From positions 1 to 64,000 of the forward strand of contig AMYY01000003.1 of the NCBI GenBank assembly GCA_000335735.1: a stretch of DNA of 64,000 nucleotides, given 5' to 3'. Source of the stretch: an alpha proteobacterium L41A (GTDB lineage: Bacteria > Pseudomonadota > Alphaproteobacteria > Caulobacterales > Caulobacteraceae). The notes beneath the pieces were generated by a model. It saw nothing but the letters and a program-made list of their open reading frames with translations, was not told the DNA's origin and did not search any database. Position 1 is the first letter of the stretch. The number at the start of each line of letters is the position of its first letter. Positions 25,283-36,022 of the stretch are shown here, piece by piece. The position numbers were made by a program, and so were the translations under genes.

Positions 25283-26227
25283 ATGGCAGGTATGGGCGCA
25301 ATGGCGGAGGTGGTTGTGGTCGGCGCAGGTCCGGCCGGCCTGACGGCGGCCCTCTATCTCGGGCGGTATCATCGCGATGTCGTCGTGGTGCATGACGGCT
25401 GCAGCCGTGCCCTGAGGATTCCCACGACGCACAATGCGCCGGGCTTTCCAGACGGCGTCGACGGCCCGGAACTGATCGACCGGATGACCCGCCACGCCAC
25501 GTGCTATGGGGCGCGGATCGAGGAGGCGGAGATCGCCCGTCTGGAGACGTCCGGCGACGGTTTTCGGCTGACCGCCTCGGACGGGCGTCTATGGACGGCC
25601 CGCGCGGTGATCCTGGCGACCGGCATCCAGCTCAATCACGTCGACCTGGACCATGATGTCCATGAACAGGCGATCAAGGACGGGGTGCTGCGATATTGCC
25701 CGATCTGCGACGGCTATGAGCATACCGACGCCAGAATCGGGGTGATCGGCTGCGACAGCGATGGTGCGGCGGAGGCGTTGTTCCTGCGGCAGTATTCGCC
25801 TCACATCACACTCATGCCGCTCAGCCACCCCGAGCTGACGTCGGAACAGGCGGAAGAAATGCGCCGCGCAGGGATTACGGTCGTCACCGGAGAACTGGAA
25901 GCGCTGGAGCCCCATTCGGATCGTATGGAGGTGCGTTTGCGGGGCCATAAGGCGCCTTCGTCGTTCGATGTCATCTATCCGGCCTTGGGATGCCGGCCGC
26001 GCTCGGAACTGGCCGCTCAATTGGGGATCGACCTTGAGGAGGGCGGGTGTGTGCCGGACAGGGCTCTGGCCGACAGCGGCATGCCGGGCTTCTTCGCCGC
26101 CGGCGACGTGGTCCAGGGCCTGGACCAGATCAGCGTGGCCATGGGCCAGGGCGCGCTTGCGGCGACGCGCGCCCACAATTGGTTGCGAGAAAAGGATCGT
26201 CACACGCTTCAGGCGGGGGGCGACTGA
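25283..26227 (+). CDS. Thioredoxin-reductase-like flavoprotein
   Basis: A 314-residue FAD/NAD(P) oxidoreductase. The FAD motif is VVVVGAGPAGLTAALYLGR at the N-terminus; the redox-active pair is in RYCPICDGYEH near residue 140; the NADPH-binding region follows (IGVIGCDSDGAAEALFL); and the C-terminal FAD motif is GFFAAGDVVQGLDQISVAMGQG. It would pass electrons from NADPH to a thioredoxin-like or other disulfide partner; no such partner is adjacent. Four ATG/GTG starts lie within 30 bases. The ATG at 25283 is used; 25292 and 25301 are possible. It is followed by the catalase gene. Confidence 0.85.
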   Translation: MAGMGAMAEVVVVGAGPAGLTAALYLGRYHRDVVVVHDGCSRALRIPTTHNAPGFPDGVDGPELIDRMTRHATCYGARIEEAEIARLETSGDGFRLTASDGRLWTARAVILATGIQLNHVDLDHDVHEQAIKDGVLRYCPICDGYEHTDARIGVIGCDSDGAAEALFLRQYSPHITLMPLSHPELTSEQAEEMRRAGITVVTGELEALEPHSDRMEVRLRGHKAPSSFDVIYPALGCRPRSELAAQLGIDLEEGGCVPDRALADSGMPGFFAAGDVVQGLDQISVAMGQGALAATRAHNWLREKDRHTLQAGGD

Positions 26228-26360
26228 GAAACGCCCGGAAGCCGTCCAGGAACTTCGCCTTGTCTGGCGCGTATAAGTTGTCGGAAGCGCGTTCTGGGGG
26301 ACAATAAAGACAATAGTCCTCCCGTCGCCCTCCTGTTCTGGGCTGGGAGAGGAAATAACC

Positions 26361-28481
<2,121 letters not shown>

Positions 28482-28484
28482 CGC

Positions 28485-29585
28485 GTGTCGGGTTCATCGG
28501 GCGCGGCGCGTTACGCCATCGCCATTCCGGCGCGGAATGAAGAAGACCGCATCATCGCCTGCCTGACGGCCTGCGCCGTCGCCATGAGCGGCTGGCCCAA
28601 GCCGGGCGTGATCGTCCTGTTGGTCAACAACAGCGAGGACCGCACGGCTGAGGGGGCGCAGGCCTGGGCTGCGAAGTCCGGAATGGACATACGGATCGTC
28701 CAAACTGTTTTCCCCCTTGGACTGGCCCATGCCGGCATGGCGCGTCGGCGCGCTCTGGACCTGGCGCGTGAGATCGTGGGCTCGGCGGGCTATATGCTGA
28801 CCACCGACGCGGACAGCTGTCCGCATCCCGATTGGGTGCGCGAAAGCCTGTCGCCGCTCACGTCCGGGCGGGCGGCGATGGTGTGCGGGTCCGTCAGTCT
28901 GGAGGCCGCGGAATACGCCCAACTGCCCGCCGACATCGTGCGGCGCGGCGATGTGGAGGCCCGCTACGGCGAGACGGCGCGTGAACTGACCAGTCTGCTG
29001 GACCCGGACCCGCTCAACCCGTGGCCTTTCCACGGACAGCAGTCTGGCGCCAGCCTGGCCATGACGGCGCAGGGTTATGAACGAGTCGGGGGTGCGCCGC
29101 TTAGGCCCTGCGGCGAGGATCGGGCCCTGGTCCGGCTGTTTCTCGAGCACGACCTGCCGGTGATTTACTCGGACGCCGCGCGGGTGGTGACCTCATGTCG
29201 GATCAAGGGGCGAGCCGCGGGCGGCATGGCCGATACCATCGCCGCCCGGATCGCGGGGGACGTGCACCTGTGCGACGAAACCGTGGAGCCGGCCGACACG
29301 GTGTGGCTGCGTGCATCGCTGCGGGCTCGGCTGCGCGGGGCGCTGTCCAGTCCCGCCCATCAGGCGGCGCTTATGGCCGAGGCGGGCATGACGGTCGCCG
29401 AGATCGATGCCGCGCCCATCTTCACCGGCTTCGGCGCCCTGTGGGCCTTCGTGGAGGCCACGGCGCCCCGACTGGCGCGCCACAGTCGCATGACCTGGGA
29501 CGAAATGGCGGCCGAAGCGCCGAGGCTGGAGGCGCTGCGGGATATGGCGGCGGCCGGCGGTAACCCGGAAGGGCTGCGCGCATGA
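28485..29585 (+). CDS. Family 2 glycosyltransferase
   Basis: A 366-residue GT-A fold enzyme. The start IAIPARNEEDRIIACL is the nucleotide-sugar-binding strand and MLTTDADSCPHPDWV carries the D-x-D metal site. Later blocks are FHGQQSGASLAM and CGEDRALVRLFLEHDLP with the ED catalytic pair. No membrane helices are evident, so it acts in the cytoplasm. Acceptor and donor are unknown. It starts at a GTG three bases after katE and overlaps the acyl-CoA-dehydrogenase-like gene as ATGA. Confidence 0.87.
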   Translation: MSGSSGAARYAIAIPARNEEDRIIACLTACAVAMSGWPKPGVIVLLVNNSEDRTAEGAQAWAAKSGMDIRIVQTVFPLGLAHAGMARRRALDLAREIVGSAGYMLTTDADSCPHPDWVRESLSPLTSGRAAMVCGSVSLEAAEYAQLPADIVRRGDVEARYGETARELTSLLDPDPLNPWPFHGQQSGASLAMTAQGYERVGGAPLRPCGEDRALVRLFLEHDLPVIYSDAARVVTSCRIKGRAAGGMADTIAARIAGDVHLCDETVEPADTVWLRASLRARLRGALSSPAHQAALMAEAGMTVAEIDAAPIFTGFGALWAFVEATAPRLARHSRMTWDEMAAEAPRLEALRDMAAAGGNPEGLRA

Positions 29586-30730
29586 GCCTGGCCCATGACG
29601 AGACTGCCCATCCGACCGAGACGGAAACCTGCAGTCTGACGGGCCTGATCCGCGCCATCGCCGATCGCGCCGCCTCGGCGGAGAGCGACCCAGAGGGGCT
29701 GAGTTGGGAGATGGCGTGGCTGGCCGAGGCGGGGCTGACCCAGGCCTGCCTGCCCCGGGCGTATGGCGGGGAGAGTCTAGCGATTGATGCTGCGCGCGTT
29801 GAAGACCTGTTCTCTATCCTGCGACGGCTGGGCCGCGCCAATCTCTCGGTCGCGCGACTGTTCGAGGGGCATGTCAATGCAGTGCGGCTGGTGGATCTGT
29901 ATGGGGCGCCGGCTGTTCAGGAATCCGTGTTCGGCGCGGTGGGGCAGGGGGCCCTGATGGGCGTGTGGGGGGCCGACGGCCCGCGCCCGCTTGCCTATGA
30001 GCGAAACGGCGTCGGCCTGGTCCTGAACGGCGAGAAGCTGTTCGCGTCGGGCCTGGGACAGGTTGGCTACGCCGTGGTGACGCTGCGCGAGGCGGGGAGC
30101 GGAGAAGGTCCGGCCGAGTTGGCCGTGATCGATGTCTCCGACCCGGTGCGCCAGGACGCCGAACTGTGGACGGCCAGCGGCATGCGGGCCACGGCGTCGG
30201 GCCGGTTCCGGTTCGACGGGTTGCGGATCGAGGCGGATCATCGCCTGGGCCAGGCCGGAGACTATCAGCGCGAGCCGCATTTCGAGGGCGGCGTTTGGCG
30301 GTATTGCGCCGCGCATCTGGGCGGCGCAGAGGCCCTGGTCGATCTGTGGCGCGACGCATTGTCCTCGCGCGGGCGCCTGGACGATCCCCTGCAGCTGACG
30401 CGGCTGGGGCGCGCCGCCGCCCTATGCCGGGCCATGGCCGCGTGCATCCGGGCCGCAGCCCAACAGGTCGAGACCTGCGATCCGGGCTCCGAAAGCGCCG
30501 TCGAGATCGCCGTAGCCGACGTCCTGCTGGCACGTCAGTTCACCGAAGAGGCGTGCGTCGAGGTGCTGGCGCTGGCCGAAAAGAGCCTGGGAACGATGGC
30601 GCATGGGATAGGATCACCCATCGAACGGGTGCGGCGCGATCTGTCCCTGTTCATCCGCCAGGCGGCTCCGGACGCCAAGCTGATCCGCGCCGCGAGGATT
30701 ATGGACCGGCATTGGGCCCAGGCATGGTGA
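29582..30730 (+). CDS. Acyl-CoA dehydrogenase-like protein
   Basis: A 382-residue protein of the acyl-CoA dehydrogenase superfamily. The N-terminal helical domain contains AEAGLTQACLPRAYGGE; the beta domain has GLVLNGEKLFASGLGQVGYAVV; the C-terminal helices include RLGRAAALCRAMAACIR and SPIERVRRDLSLFIRQAAPD. The catalytic Glu cannot be fixed by eye. Its place between a glycosyltransferase and a deacetylase suggests action on an acyl chain of a glycoconjugate, not fatty-acid breakdown. This is inference. It overlaps genes on both sides. Confidence 0.82.
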   Translation: MSLAHDETAHPTETETCSLTGLIRAIADRAASAESDPEGLSWEMAWLAEAGLTQACLPRAYGGESLAIDAARVEDLFSILRRLGRANLSVARLFEGHVNAVRLVDLYGAPAVQESVFGAVGQGALMGVWGADGPRPLAYERNGVGLVLNGEKLFASGLGQVGYAVVTLREAGSGEGPAELAVIDVSDPVRQDAELWTASGMRATASGRFRFDGLRIEADHRLGQAGDYQREPHFEGGVWRYCAAHLGGAEALVDLWRDALSSRGRLDDPLQLTRLGRAAALCRAMAACIRAAAQQVETCDPGSESAVEIAVADVLLARQFTEEACVEVLALAEKSLGTMAHGIGSPIERVRRDLSLFIRQAAPDAKLIRAARIMDRHWAQAW

Positions 30731-31470
30731 CGCCGCTGGCCGAGGGGCAGGTGTTGCGTCTCGCCCAGGATGCGCCCTCCGCTGCTCTGACTGATTTGAC
30801 GGGGCCAGGCGCCGTTCTGGTGCTGAGCCCACATCCGGACGACGAGACCTTGGGCTGCGGCGCGGCGATCGCGGCGGCGTGCGCCGCGGGCGTGCGCGTC
30901 ATCGTGGCCGTTCTGACCGATGGCGCGGGGTCGCATCCTCGATCCCGCGCCTATCCCCGGATTCGTCTCGCGGCCCTCCGGCGCGAAGAGGTGGCCGAGG
31001 CGGTGTCCCAACTCACACAGGGGCATGGCCGCGTCGTCCATCTCAATCACCCCGACCAGGGTCCGCTGAGCGTCGGCCAGCGCCGCGCCTATGCCGACAA
31101 GCTGGTGAGGCTTGTCGATGACGAAGCGGTTTCCGCTCTGTGGACCACGTGGGAAGGCGACCCTCACGTCGATCATCGCCGCGCCGCCCGGCTGGCCATT
31201 GATGTGGTTACGGAGCGGCCCCGCTTGCGGCTCTGGCGGTTTCCGGTCTGGGGCCGATTCACGCAGCGAGGCCTGCGACGAGGCGAAGCGATCCGCCGTT
31301 TCGAGGTCGGGGAATTCGGTCGCTGCAAGCGGGCCGCCCTGGCGGCGCACCGCTCACAGATGACACGCCTAATCCATGACGATCCGGACGGGTTCGTGAT
31401 GGACGCCTCTACGCAGCAGCACTTCCTTGAAAGCCCAGAAATTTTCATCCGAGGAGGCGGCCATGTCTGA
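30724..31470 (+). CDS. PIG-L family deacetylase
   Basis: A 248-residue LmbE/PIG-L-type zinc deacetylase. The metal motif is VLVLSPHPDDETLGCGAAI (H-P-D-D near residue 37) and the third ligand is in EGDPHVDHRRAARLA. Enzymes of this family remove N-acetyl groups from GlcNAc-containing conjugates or related small molecules. The ATG at 30724 overlaps the stop of the dehydrogenase-like gene; the longer open frame upstream is a shadow of that gene. The end overlaps the methyltransferase by eight bases. Confidence 0.88.
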   Translation: MVTPLAEGQVLRLAQDAPSAALTDLTGPGAVLVLSPHPDDETLGCGAAIAAACAAGVRVIVAVLTDGAGSHPRSRAYPRIRLAALRREEVAEAVSQLTQGHGRVVHLNHPDQGPLSVGQRRAYADKLVRLVDDEAVSALWTTWEGDPHVDHRRAARLAIDVVTERPRLRLWRFPVWGRFTQRGLRRGEAIRRFEVGEFGRCKRAALAAHRSQMTRLIHDDPDGFVMDASTQQHFLESPEIFIRGGGHV

Positions 31471-32053
31471 GCGCCGCGATCGGTTCGATGCTCTTTATGC
31501 CGAGAACATCGACCCATGGAATTTCGCCGCCTCCGCCTATGAGCGGGAGAAGTATCAGGCGACGCTGAACGCTCTCCCGCGAGACCGTTACAACAGCGGG
31601 TTGGAAGTCGGATGTTCCATCGGCGAGCTGACGCGCTTGCTGTCCTCTCGTTGCGACCACCTACTGGGTGTCGACGTATCCAACATCGCGCTTGAGGAGG
31701 CGCGCCGGCGCACGGCGGATTTGCCGAACATCAGCTATCAGCAGGCGGAACTGCCCGCCGCCTGGCCTGACGGCGTGTTCGATCTGATCGTATTGTCGGA
31801 AGTCCTCTACTTTCTGAGCGCCCGGGAAATCGTGGAACTGGCCGAGCGGGTCGGGCAGGCCCTGTCGCCGTCAGGCGACTGTCTCCTGGTGAACTTCACC
31901 TGTCCGATCGACGGCGGCATTCAAGGGGATGCGGCGGCTGAACTTTTCCTTTCCGAATGGGAGACGCATGGCTTCGAGCCGATTCCGCTCGCAGTAGGCG
32001 CCGCCAGCTACAGAATTGATTTGGCAAGGAAGCCTGCGGTGATGGCTCCCTAG
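31463..32053 (+). CDS. NodS-like SAM-dependent methyltransferase
   Basis: A 196-residue class I methyltransferase. The N-terminus has DPWNFAASAYEREKYQATL, typical of NodS-type enzymes, then the SAM motif LEVGCSIGELTRLLSSRCDHLLGVDVS and the acidic post-II and motif IV region FDLIVLSEVLYFL. NodS N-methylates the deacetylated chitooligosaccharide of Nod factors; here the substrate may be the product of the PIG-L deacetylase encoded upstream. The ATG is preceded by GGAGG. The stop codon TAG is the first three bases of an IS copy, so the native C-terminus may be lost, though little seems missing. Confidence 0.85.
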   Translation: MSERRDRFDALYAENIDPWNFAASAYEREKYQATLNALPRDRYNSGLEVGCSIGELTRLLSSRCDHLLGVDVSNIALEEARRRTADLPNISYQQAELPAAWPDGVFDLIVLSEVLYFLSAREIVELAERVGQALSPSGDCLLVNFTCPIDGGIQGDAAAELFLSEWETHGFEPIPLAVGAASYRIDLARKPAVMAP

Positions 32054-32062
32054 GCTCAGGAC

Positions 32063-32452
32063 TCATAGCCAGAACAGGACGGTGGCGGCGAGGGCTATGG
32101 CGGAGAGGAAGACGGTCGGACAGCGATCGTAGCGGGTGGCGACGCGGCGCCAGTCTTTCAGGCGGCCGAACATGATTTCGATCCGGTTTCGCCGCTTGTA
32201 GCGTCGCTTGTCGTAGCGGATGGGTTCAGTGCGGGTTTTGCGGCCCGGGATGCAGGGCGTGATGCCCTTGGCCTGCAGGGCGTCCCTGAACCAGTCCGCA
32301 TCATAGCCCCGATCACCGAGCAGCCACTGAGCCCGGGGAAGGCTGTCCAGGAGGGCGGCGGCGCCGGTGTAGTCGCTGACCTGACCCGCTGTCATGAACA
32401 GGCTGATGGGCCTTCCGTTCGCATCGGTCACGGCGTGCAGCTTGGTGTTCAT
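32063..32452 (-). CDS. IS427-type transposase, second frame
   Basis: Carries the C-terminal half of the DDE transposase: MNTKLHAVTDANGRPI, the second Asp in LLGDRGYDADWFRDAL, and the Glu block RNRIEIMFGRLKDWRR. The same frame is open further upstream into the A-rich slippery site where it joins the first frame (GRLIGRTKGG precedes the ATG). Made mainly as a frameshift fusion with the first frame. Differs from copy 2 at only a few residues. Confidence 0.88.
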   Translation of the reverse strand: MNTKLHAVTDANGRPISLFMTAGQVSDYTGAAALLDSLPRAQWLLGDRGYDADWFRDALQAKGITPCIPGRKTRTEPIRYDKRRYKRRNRIEIMFGRLKDWRRVATRYDRCPTVFLSAIALAATVLFWL

Positions 32453-32472
32453 GCCGCCCTTCGTGCGTCCGA

Positions 32473-32820
32473 TCAGTCGCCCAAGGCCCCCTTTTTTACC
32501 CGCAGGCTCGAAGCCGTGCGGTGCGCCTTGAGATAGGTCGCGTCGATCATGACAGTCCGACGTTCGGTCTGGGCGCCGGACAGCCCCTCCATCATCCGGA
32601 CGAAGACGCCCGCTTCGCTCCACCGCTTCCAGCGATTGTAGAGCGTCTTGTGCGGCCCATAGGCCGCCGGCGCATCCCGCCAGCGCAGACCGTTGCGGTT
32701 CACGAAAATGATCCCGCTCAACACCCGGCGGTCGTCAACGCGCGGCTTGCCGTGGCTCTTGGGGAAGAAGGGCTCCAGCCGAGCCATCTGCTCGTCCGTC
32801 AGCCAATACAGGTCACTCAT
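32473..32820 (-). CDS. IS427-type transposase, first frame
   Basis: A 115-residue first frame with the DUF4096-type N-terminus MSDLYWLTDEQMARLEPFFP, the RWRDAPAAYGPHKTLYNRW block, and the first catalytic Asp in VMIDATYLKAHRT. It ends shortly after LRVKKGALGD; programmed slippage on the A-run at VKK would continue into the second frame. Confidence 0.9.
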   Translation of the reverse strand: MSDLYWLTDEQMARLEPFFPKSHGKPRVDDRRVLSGIIFVNRNGLRWRDAPAAYGPHKTLYNRWKRWSEAGVFVRMMEGLSGAQTERRTVMIDATYLKAHRTASSLRVKKGALGD

Positions 32821-32952
32821 GATCCAGACTCCTCAGGAGCCTGAATCAGATCGCACGCCTCACATCAATGGGTCCTGAGCCTAGGGTCAGGCCGTTGTCT
32901 CGCAAGAAGCTCTTGATACTGACACCCTCTGTGCCGCGGCCAGTCCGAGGCG

Positions 32953-33210
32953 CTATTGTCGCTCCGATCTCGACACGCCCAATAGGCGGACCATCCTCGC
33001 CATCATCAAATCCGTCAGCATCTCAGCCGCGCGGGCGGTGACTGGCGAGCCCGCCTGACCGAAATAGCGGATCGATGCATCAAGGCGATCATCGCTCAGG
33101 CCATCGATGGCCGCCCTGATACCCGTCCATTTGGATTGCCCAGGCGAAGGCTCTTCCACATCCAGGTGGCGAGCGAGCAGGAGAATCGCAGCAGTGTCTT
33201 GAGCCGACAT
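32953..33210 (-). CDS. Hypothetical protein downstream of DUF3597
   Basis: An 85-residue, mainly helical product starting MSAQDTAAILLLARHLDVEE. No family is recognised. It follows the DUF3597 gene by 12 bases on the same strand and is probably the last gene of that operon, lying 70 bases from the IS copy. Confidence 0.5.
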   Translation of the reverse strand: MSAQDTAAILLLARHLDVEEPSPGQSKWTGIRAAIDGLSDDRLDASIRYFGQAGSPVTARAAEMLTDLMMARMVRLLGVSRSERQ

Positions 33211-33222
33211 CGACCTGTTCGA

Positions 33223-33621
33223 TTAGTCTCGCAGGCCGGCCGGAACCTGGCCGCCATTCTCCGCAAGCTTTCGCCAGACCGCTTTGGACAGGGCGATGTT
33301 CTGTTCCGCCGAGCCATGAGAGCCAGCGTGCACGCCCAACTCTTCGGCGAGGTCCTTGCGGGCGTCGAGGCTGGAATCCAGGTCGAGCAGCTTGAGCAGA
33401 TCGACGATCGATGTCCGCCAGTTTCCGCCGCCGCCCTTCATCTCGGCCATTTGGGAGAGTATCTGGTCCACATCGACCGGTTGAGGCGTGAAGGGAGTGG
33501 CGGGCGCCGCAGGAACGGGCTGTGCCGAGACTGGGGTGCTCGTGGGCGCTTGGGCCTGAGGGGTCGTCGGACGCGCCTTATGGCCGGTGATCTTGTCCCA
33601 AATTTTTCCGAAAAAGCTCAT
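33223..33621 (-). CDS. DUF3597 domain protein
   Basis: A 132-residue protein starting MSFFGKIWDKITGHK, with a proline- and alanine-rich linker (residues 18-50) and the conserved DUF3597 C-terminal domain: VDVDQILSQMAEMKGGG, NWRTSIVDLLKLLDLDSSLDARKDLAEELG and VWRKLAENGGQVP. The family resembles a small LysM-associated stress protein group of unknown function. It lies in one direction with ompA-like and MscS-like genes. Confidence 0.82.
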   Translation of the reverse strand: MSFFGKIWDKITGHKARPTTPQAQAPTSTPVSAQPVPAAPATPFTPQPVDVDQILSQMAEMKGGGGNWRTSIVDLLKLLDLDSSLDARKDLAEELGVHAGSHGSAEQNIALSKAVWRKLAENGGQVPAGLRD

Positions 33622-33672
33622 GACATCTCCTCTGAAGGTGGATGGCCCGGGCGCTAGCCCCGGCCTGTGCGG

Positions 33673-34284
33673 TTAGCGCTGGACGACGACCAGTTCCGTG
33701 CGGCGGTTTTCAGCCAGTCCTCCGGCGGTGGCGTTGCTGTCGACGGGGTTCGTTTCCCCGCCTGAAAGCGCCTCGATCCGGCGGGCATCCACTCCGGCTG
33801 CCGTCAGGGCGGAACGGACGATGTCGGCCCGGGCCTGGGCGAGGGTTCGGTTCGCGGCGTCGGAGCCGCGCGCGTCCGCATAGCCGTACAAGCGGATCTT
33901 GGCATTCGGGTAGCGGCTCAGAACAGCGGCGACGGCCGCGATCTCGGGACGATCCTGGGGCCGAATGGTGCTGCTGCCGGTGTCGAAGTTGACGCGCTCG
34001 AACGCGAAAGTGCGCGGGGCGGCGTCCGAGCCAGCGAGGTAGGCGTCCAGCCCCGAAACCCCAACGGAAGCATTTGTGAGGGGCATGACCGGCGTCTCGG
34101 TCGTCGGAGCTACGGCGGCGTCGTCAGTCGCTGCGGGATCCATGGCGGCGCGGTCGTCGCCACAGCGGGTCAGCATGAGTAGCAGCAGCAGGAGCACGAC
34201 GGCTCCGATGATCCAGGGGAAGTATTTGCGCCAGGCCGGGGCCACTGGGGTCAGGCGAGGGTCGCGATCGCGGTTATCGGTCAT
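33673..34284 (-). CDS. OmpA-family protein with N-terminal anchor
   Basis: A 203-residue protein with one membrane helix (YFPWIIGAVVLLLLLLMLT, residues 21-39), a threonine/alanine-rich linker and a C-terminal OmpA domain (residues 95-203): FDTGSSTIRPQD, RLYGYADARGSDAANRTLAQARADIVRSAL and ENRRTELVV. The domain binds peptidoglycan, so it tethers the inner membrane to the wall. It lies between the DUF3597 and the MscS-like gene, both on the same strand, with a terminator hairpin between it and the latter. Confidence 0.9.
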   Translation of the reverse strand: MTDNRDRDPRLTPVAPAWRKYFPWIIGAVVLLLLLLMLTRCGDDRAAMDPAATDDAAVAPTTETPVMPLTNASVGVSGLDAYLAGSDAAPRTFAFERVNFDTGSSTIRPQDRPEIAAVAAVLSRYPNAKIRLYGYADARGSDAANRTLAQARADIVRSALTAAGVDARRIEALSGGETNPVDSNATAGGLAENRRTELVVVQR

Positions 34285-34315
34285 GTCGAACTCGTCGTTA
34301 AATGGGGAAAAGAAT

Positions 34316-34346
34316 GCGGCCGGCGATCTCGTCGATCGTCGGCCGC
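34316..34346 (-). terminator. Intrinsic terminator of the MscS-like gene
   Basis: On the minus strand a 13-base arm GCGGCCGACGATC pairs with GATCGCCGGCCGC (one mismatch) around GACGA and is followed by ATTCTTTTC. It sits six bases after the MscS-like stop. Confidence 0.75.
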
Positions 34347-34351
34347 GGGTC

Positions 34352-35653
34352 TCACTGAGGCGGGGTCTTCGTGACCTTGTCGGCCCACGTCTGGGCCACC
34401 TTGCTGGCGGCGTCGCGCCCGCCGAGCCCGAAGGCTAGCGCTGCCGCCACCGCAGCCGCCCCCAGGATCAGGCCGAAGGCGAGAAGGACGATATCGTCGG
34501 CGATGCCCATGAAGCGCAGGCCCATGGCCGTCGCCAATGCGATCGTGGCCCAACGCACCAGGGTGGAGGCGAAGCCATCGGCGCCGCCAGTACCCTTGTT
34601 GATCAGGTTGGCGAGGACACCGCCGATCAGCACGCCGGCGGTGATGATGATCCCGCCGACGATGACATGTCCGGCCAGGGCCAGGATTTCCTGCAGCGTC
34701 ACGGCGATCGTGCCGAACTGCAGAAGCTTGGCGGCCTCGACCGCCGTGAAGGCGACGATCGCCGCCATTGCGATCTTGCCCACGATGCTGGACGGCGTCA
34801 TCGGCTTGGGCACATCACTACCTAGAGCCCTTGCGGTGGCCGGTGTCACGTCACCGGCATAGGGAGCCGTGGTCGGCTTCGGCGCGGCCGGCGCCTGAGT
34901 CGTGGCGGTCAGAGCCGTCAGGCTCGAGATGCTGCGATCGAACCCAGTCGCCGGCAGGATGCGTTCGATCAGCTGGGCGACCCAGCGACCGATGAACCAA
35001 CCCACCGCCAAAACGATGGCAGCGGCGAGAACATGCGGGATCGCAGCCAAGACCGTCGACAGCACGGCAACCGCCGGAACCGTCAATGACTCGATGCCCA
35101 GCTGCTCCAGCGCCGCGATCGTGATGGGGATCAGAATCAGGACGAACACCAGGGTGCCGATCGCGGTGCTGACGCCAGTCGAGCCCGTCGCCTTGGTCAG
35201 GCCGGCCTTCTCAAGCCAGCGATCCGCGTTGGCGGCCTGCAGTGCAGCCTCGACGACTCGCTTGGCCAAAGTCGCGACTACAAACCCAATGAAGAAGATC
35301 AGGACCGCGCCGAGGACGCTCGGCACGAAGGACGCGACCTGCGTGAGCAGTGAGTTCAGGGGCGTGACGACCTGGCCCAGGTTCAGGACGCCGAGGGCGG
35401 CGACGACACCGAACAAGAGGATTAGCCAAAAGGCGACATCTCCCAGGCTGGCGCCGATCGAGTGTTTCGGGTTGTCACTGGTGCTCGCCTTGGCGGCGCC
35501 AGGAATACGATTGATCCCCTTCGCCAGGGCCCATTTCACGGCCTTGCCGATAAACCAAGCCGCGAAGAGGATCAGCACAGCGCCGATCACCTTGGGCGCC
35601 CACTCATAGAGCAGCGCGTCCCATCCGATGAACTCGTAGTTTGTCGTTTGCAT
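34352..35653 (-). CDS. Mechanosensitive channel-like membrane protein (TM_helix repeats)
   Basis: A 433-residue protein with several copies of the conserved TM-helix motif of small-conductance mechanosensitive channel relatives. Examples are PKVIGAVLILFAAWFIGKAVKWAL, VPSVLGAVLIFFIGFVVATLAKRVVE, and later IPHVLAAAIVLAVGWFIGRWVAQLI. There are about eight to ten membrane segments and no MscS beta domain. Probably a stretch- or osmotic-stress-related channel. The ATG giving MQTTNYEFIGWD is chosen; the 61 residues upstream lack hydrophobic or family features. Confidence 0.83.
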   Translation of the reverse strand: MQTTNYEFIGWDALLYEWAPKVIGAVLILFAAWFIGKAVKWALAKGINRIPGAAKASTSDNPKHSIGASLGDVAFWLILLFGVVAALGVLNLGQVVTPLNSLLTQVASFVPSVLGAVLIFFIGFVVATLAKRVVEAALQAANADRWLEKAGLTKATGSTGVSTAIGTLVFVLILIPITIAALEQLGIESLTVPAVAVLSTVLAAIPHVLAAAIVLAVGWFIGRWVAQLIERILPATGFDRSISSLTALTATTQAPAAPKPTTAPYAGDVTPATARALGSDVPKPMTPSSIVGKIAMAAIVAFTAVEAAKLLQFGTIAVTLQEILALAGHVIVGGIIITAGVLIGGVLANLINKGTGGADGFASTLVRWATIALATAMGLRFMGIADDIVLLAFGLILGAAAVAAALAFGLGGRDAASKVAQTWADKVTKTPPQ

Positions 35654-35754
35654 ACAGCCCTCAGCCCTGACGCTGATCGCGTGGGTTTCCAGCGGGCCTA
35701 ACACGATCGAGCCTGTTCTTGTTCCGGCGCTAACAGGAGGATTCGCCGGAACGG

Positions 35755-35960
35755 ATGGTTGGCTCATCGCTAACGGGGCCGAAGCGGCTTTCCGAACGTC
35801 CGCACGACATCCAATCAACTCAACCAGCAGGAACATCCATATCGACGCCAGAAGATCTGAAAGGCCTCTACACCGACGAGCTGAAAGACCTGTGGTCCGC
35901 CAACGACCAAATGCAGCGCGTGCTGAAGAAAATCGCCCCGAAAACCTCTGATCCTTCGCT
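35755..35960 (+). pseudogene. DUF892 (YciE-like) fragment cut by an IS
   Basis: The frame encodes a start of the ferritin-like DUF892 family: TPEDLKGLYTDELKDLWSANDQMQRVLKKIA, given here by limits at about residues 32-62, with key text LYTDELKDLWSA. It breaks after KTSDPS where the IS copy begins at 35961. The remaining three quarters of the four-helix protein are not on the far side of the IS, which carries a TetR gene, so DNA was deleted. Confidence 0.7.
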
Positions 35961-36022
35961 TAGGCTCAGGACCCATTGATGTGAGGCGTTCGATCTGATT
36001 CAGGCTCCTGAGGAGTCTGGAT

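Larger units (their letters stand above)
32051..32883 (-). mobile_element. IS5/IS427-type insertion sequence, copy 1
   Basis: An 833-bp element with terminal inverted repeats beginning TAGGCTCAGGAC at both ends (TAGGCTCAGGACTCAT against TAGGCTCAGGACCCAT). The outermost TA is likely the duplicated target. Transposase is encoded on the minus strand in two overlapping frames joined at an A6G5 tract, as is usual for the IS427 group. A nearly identical copy in the opposite orientation lies at 35961-36792. Confidence 0.9.

Noticed and set aside
30166..31470. 434-residue version of the PIG-L deacetylase
   Set aside because: The upstream part is a shadow frame of the acyl-CoA-dehydrogenase-like gene; the ATG at 30724 overlaps its stop as in the rest of the operon.
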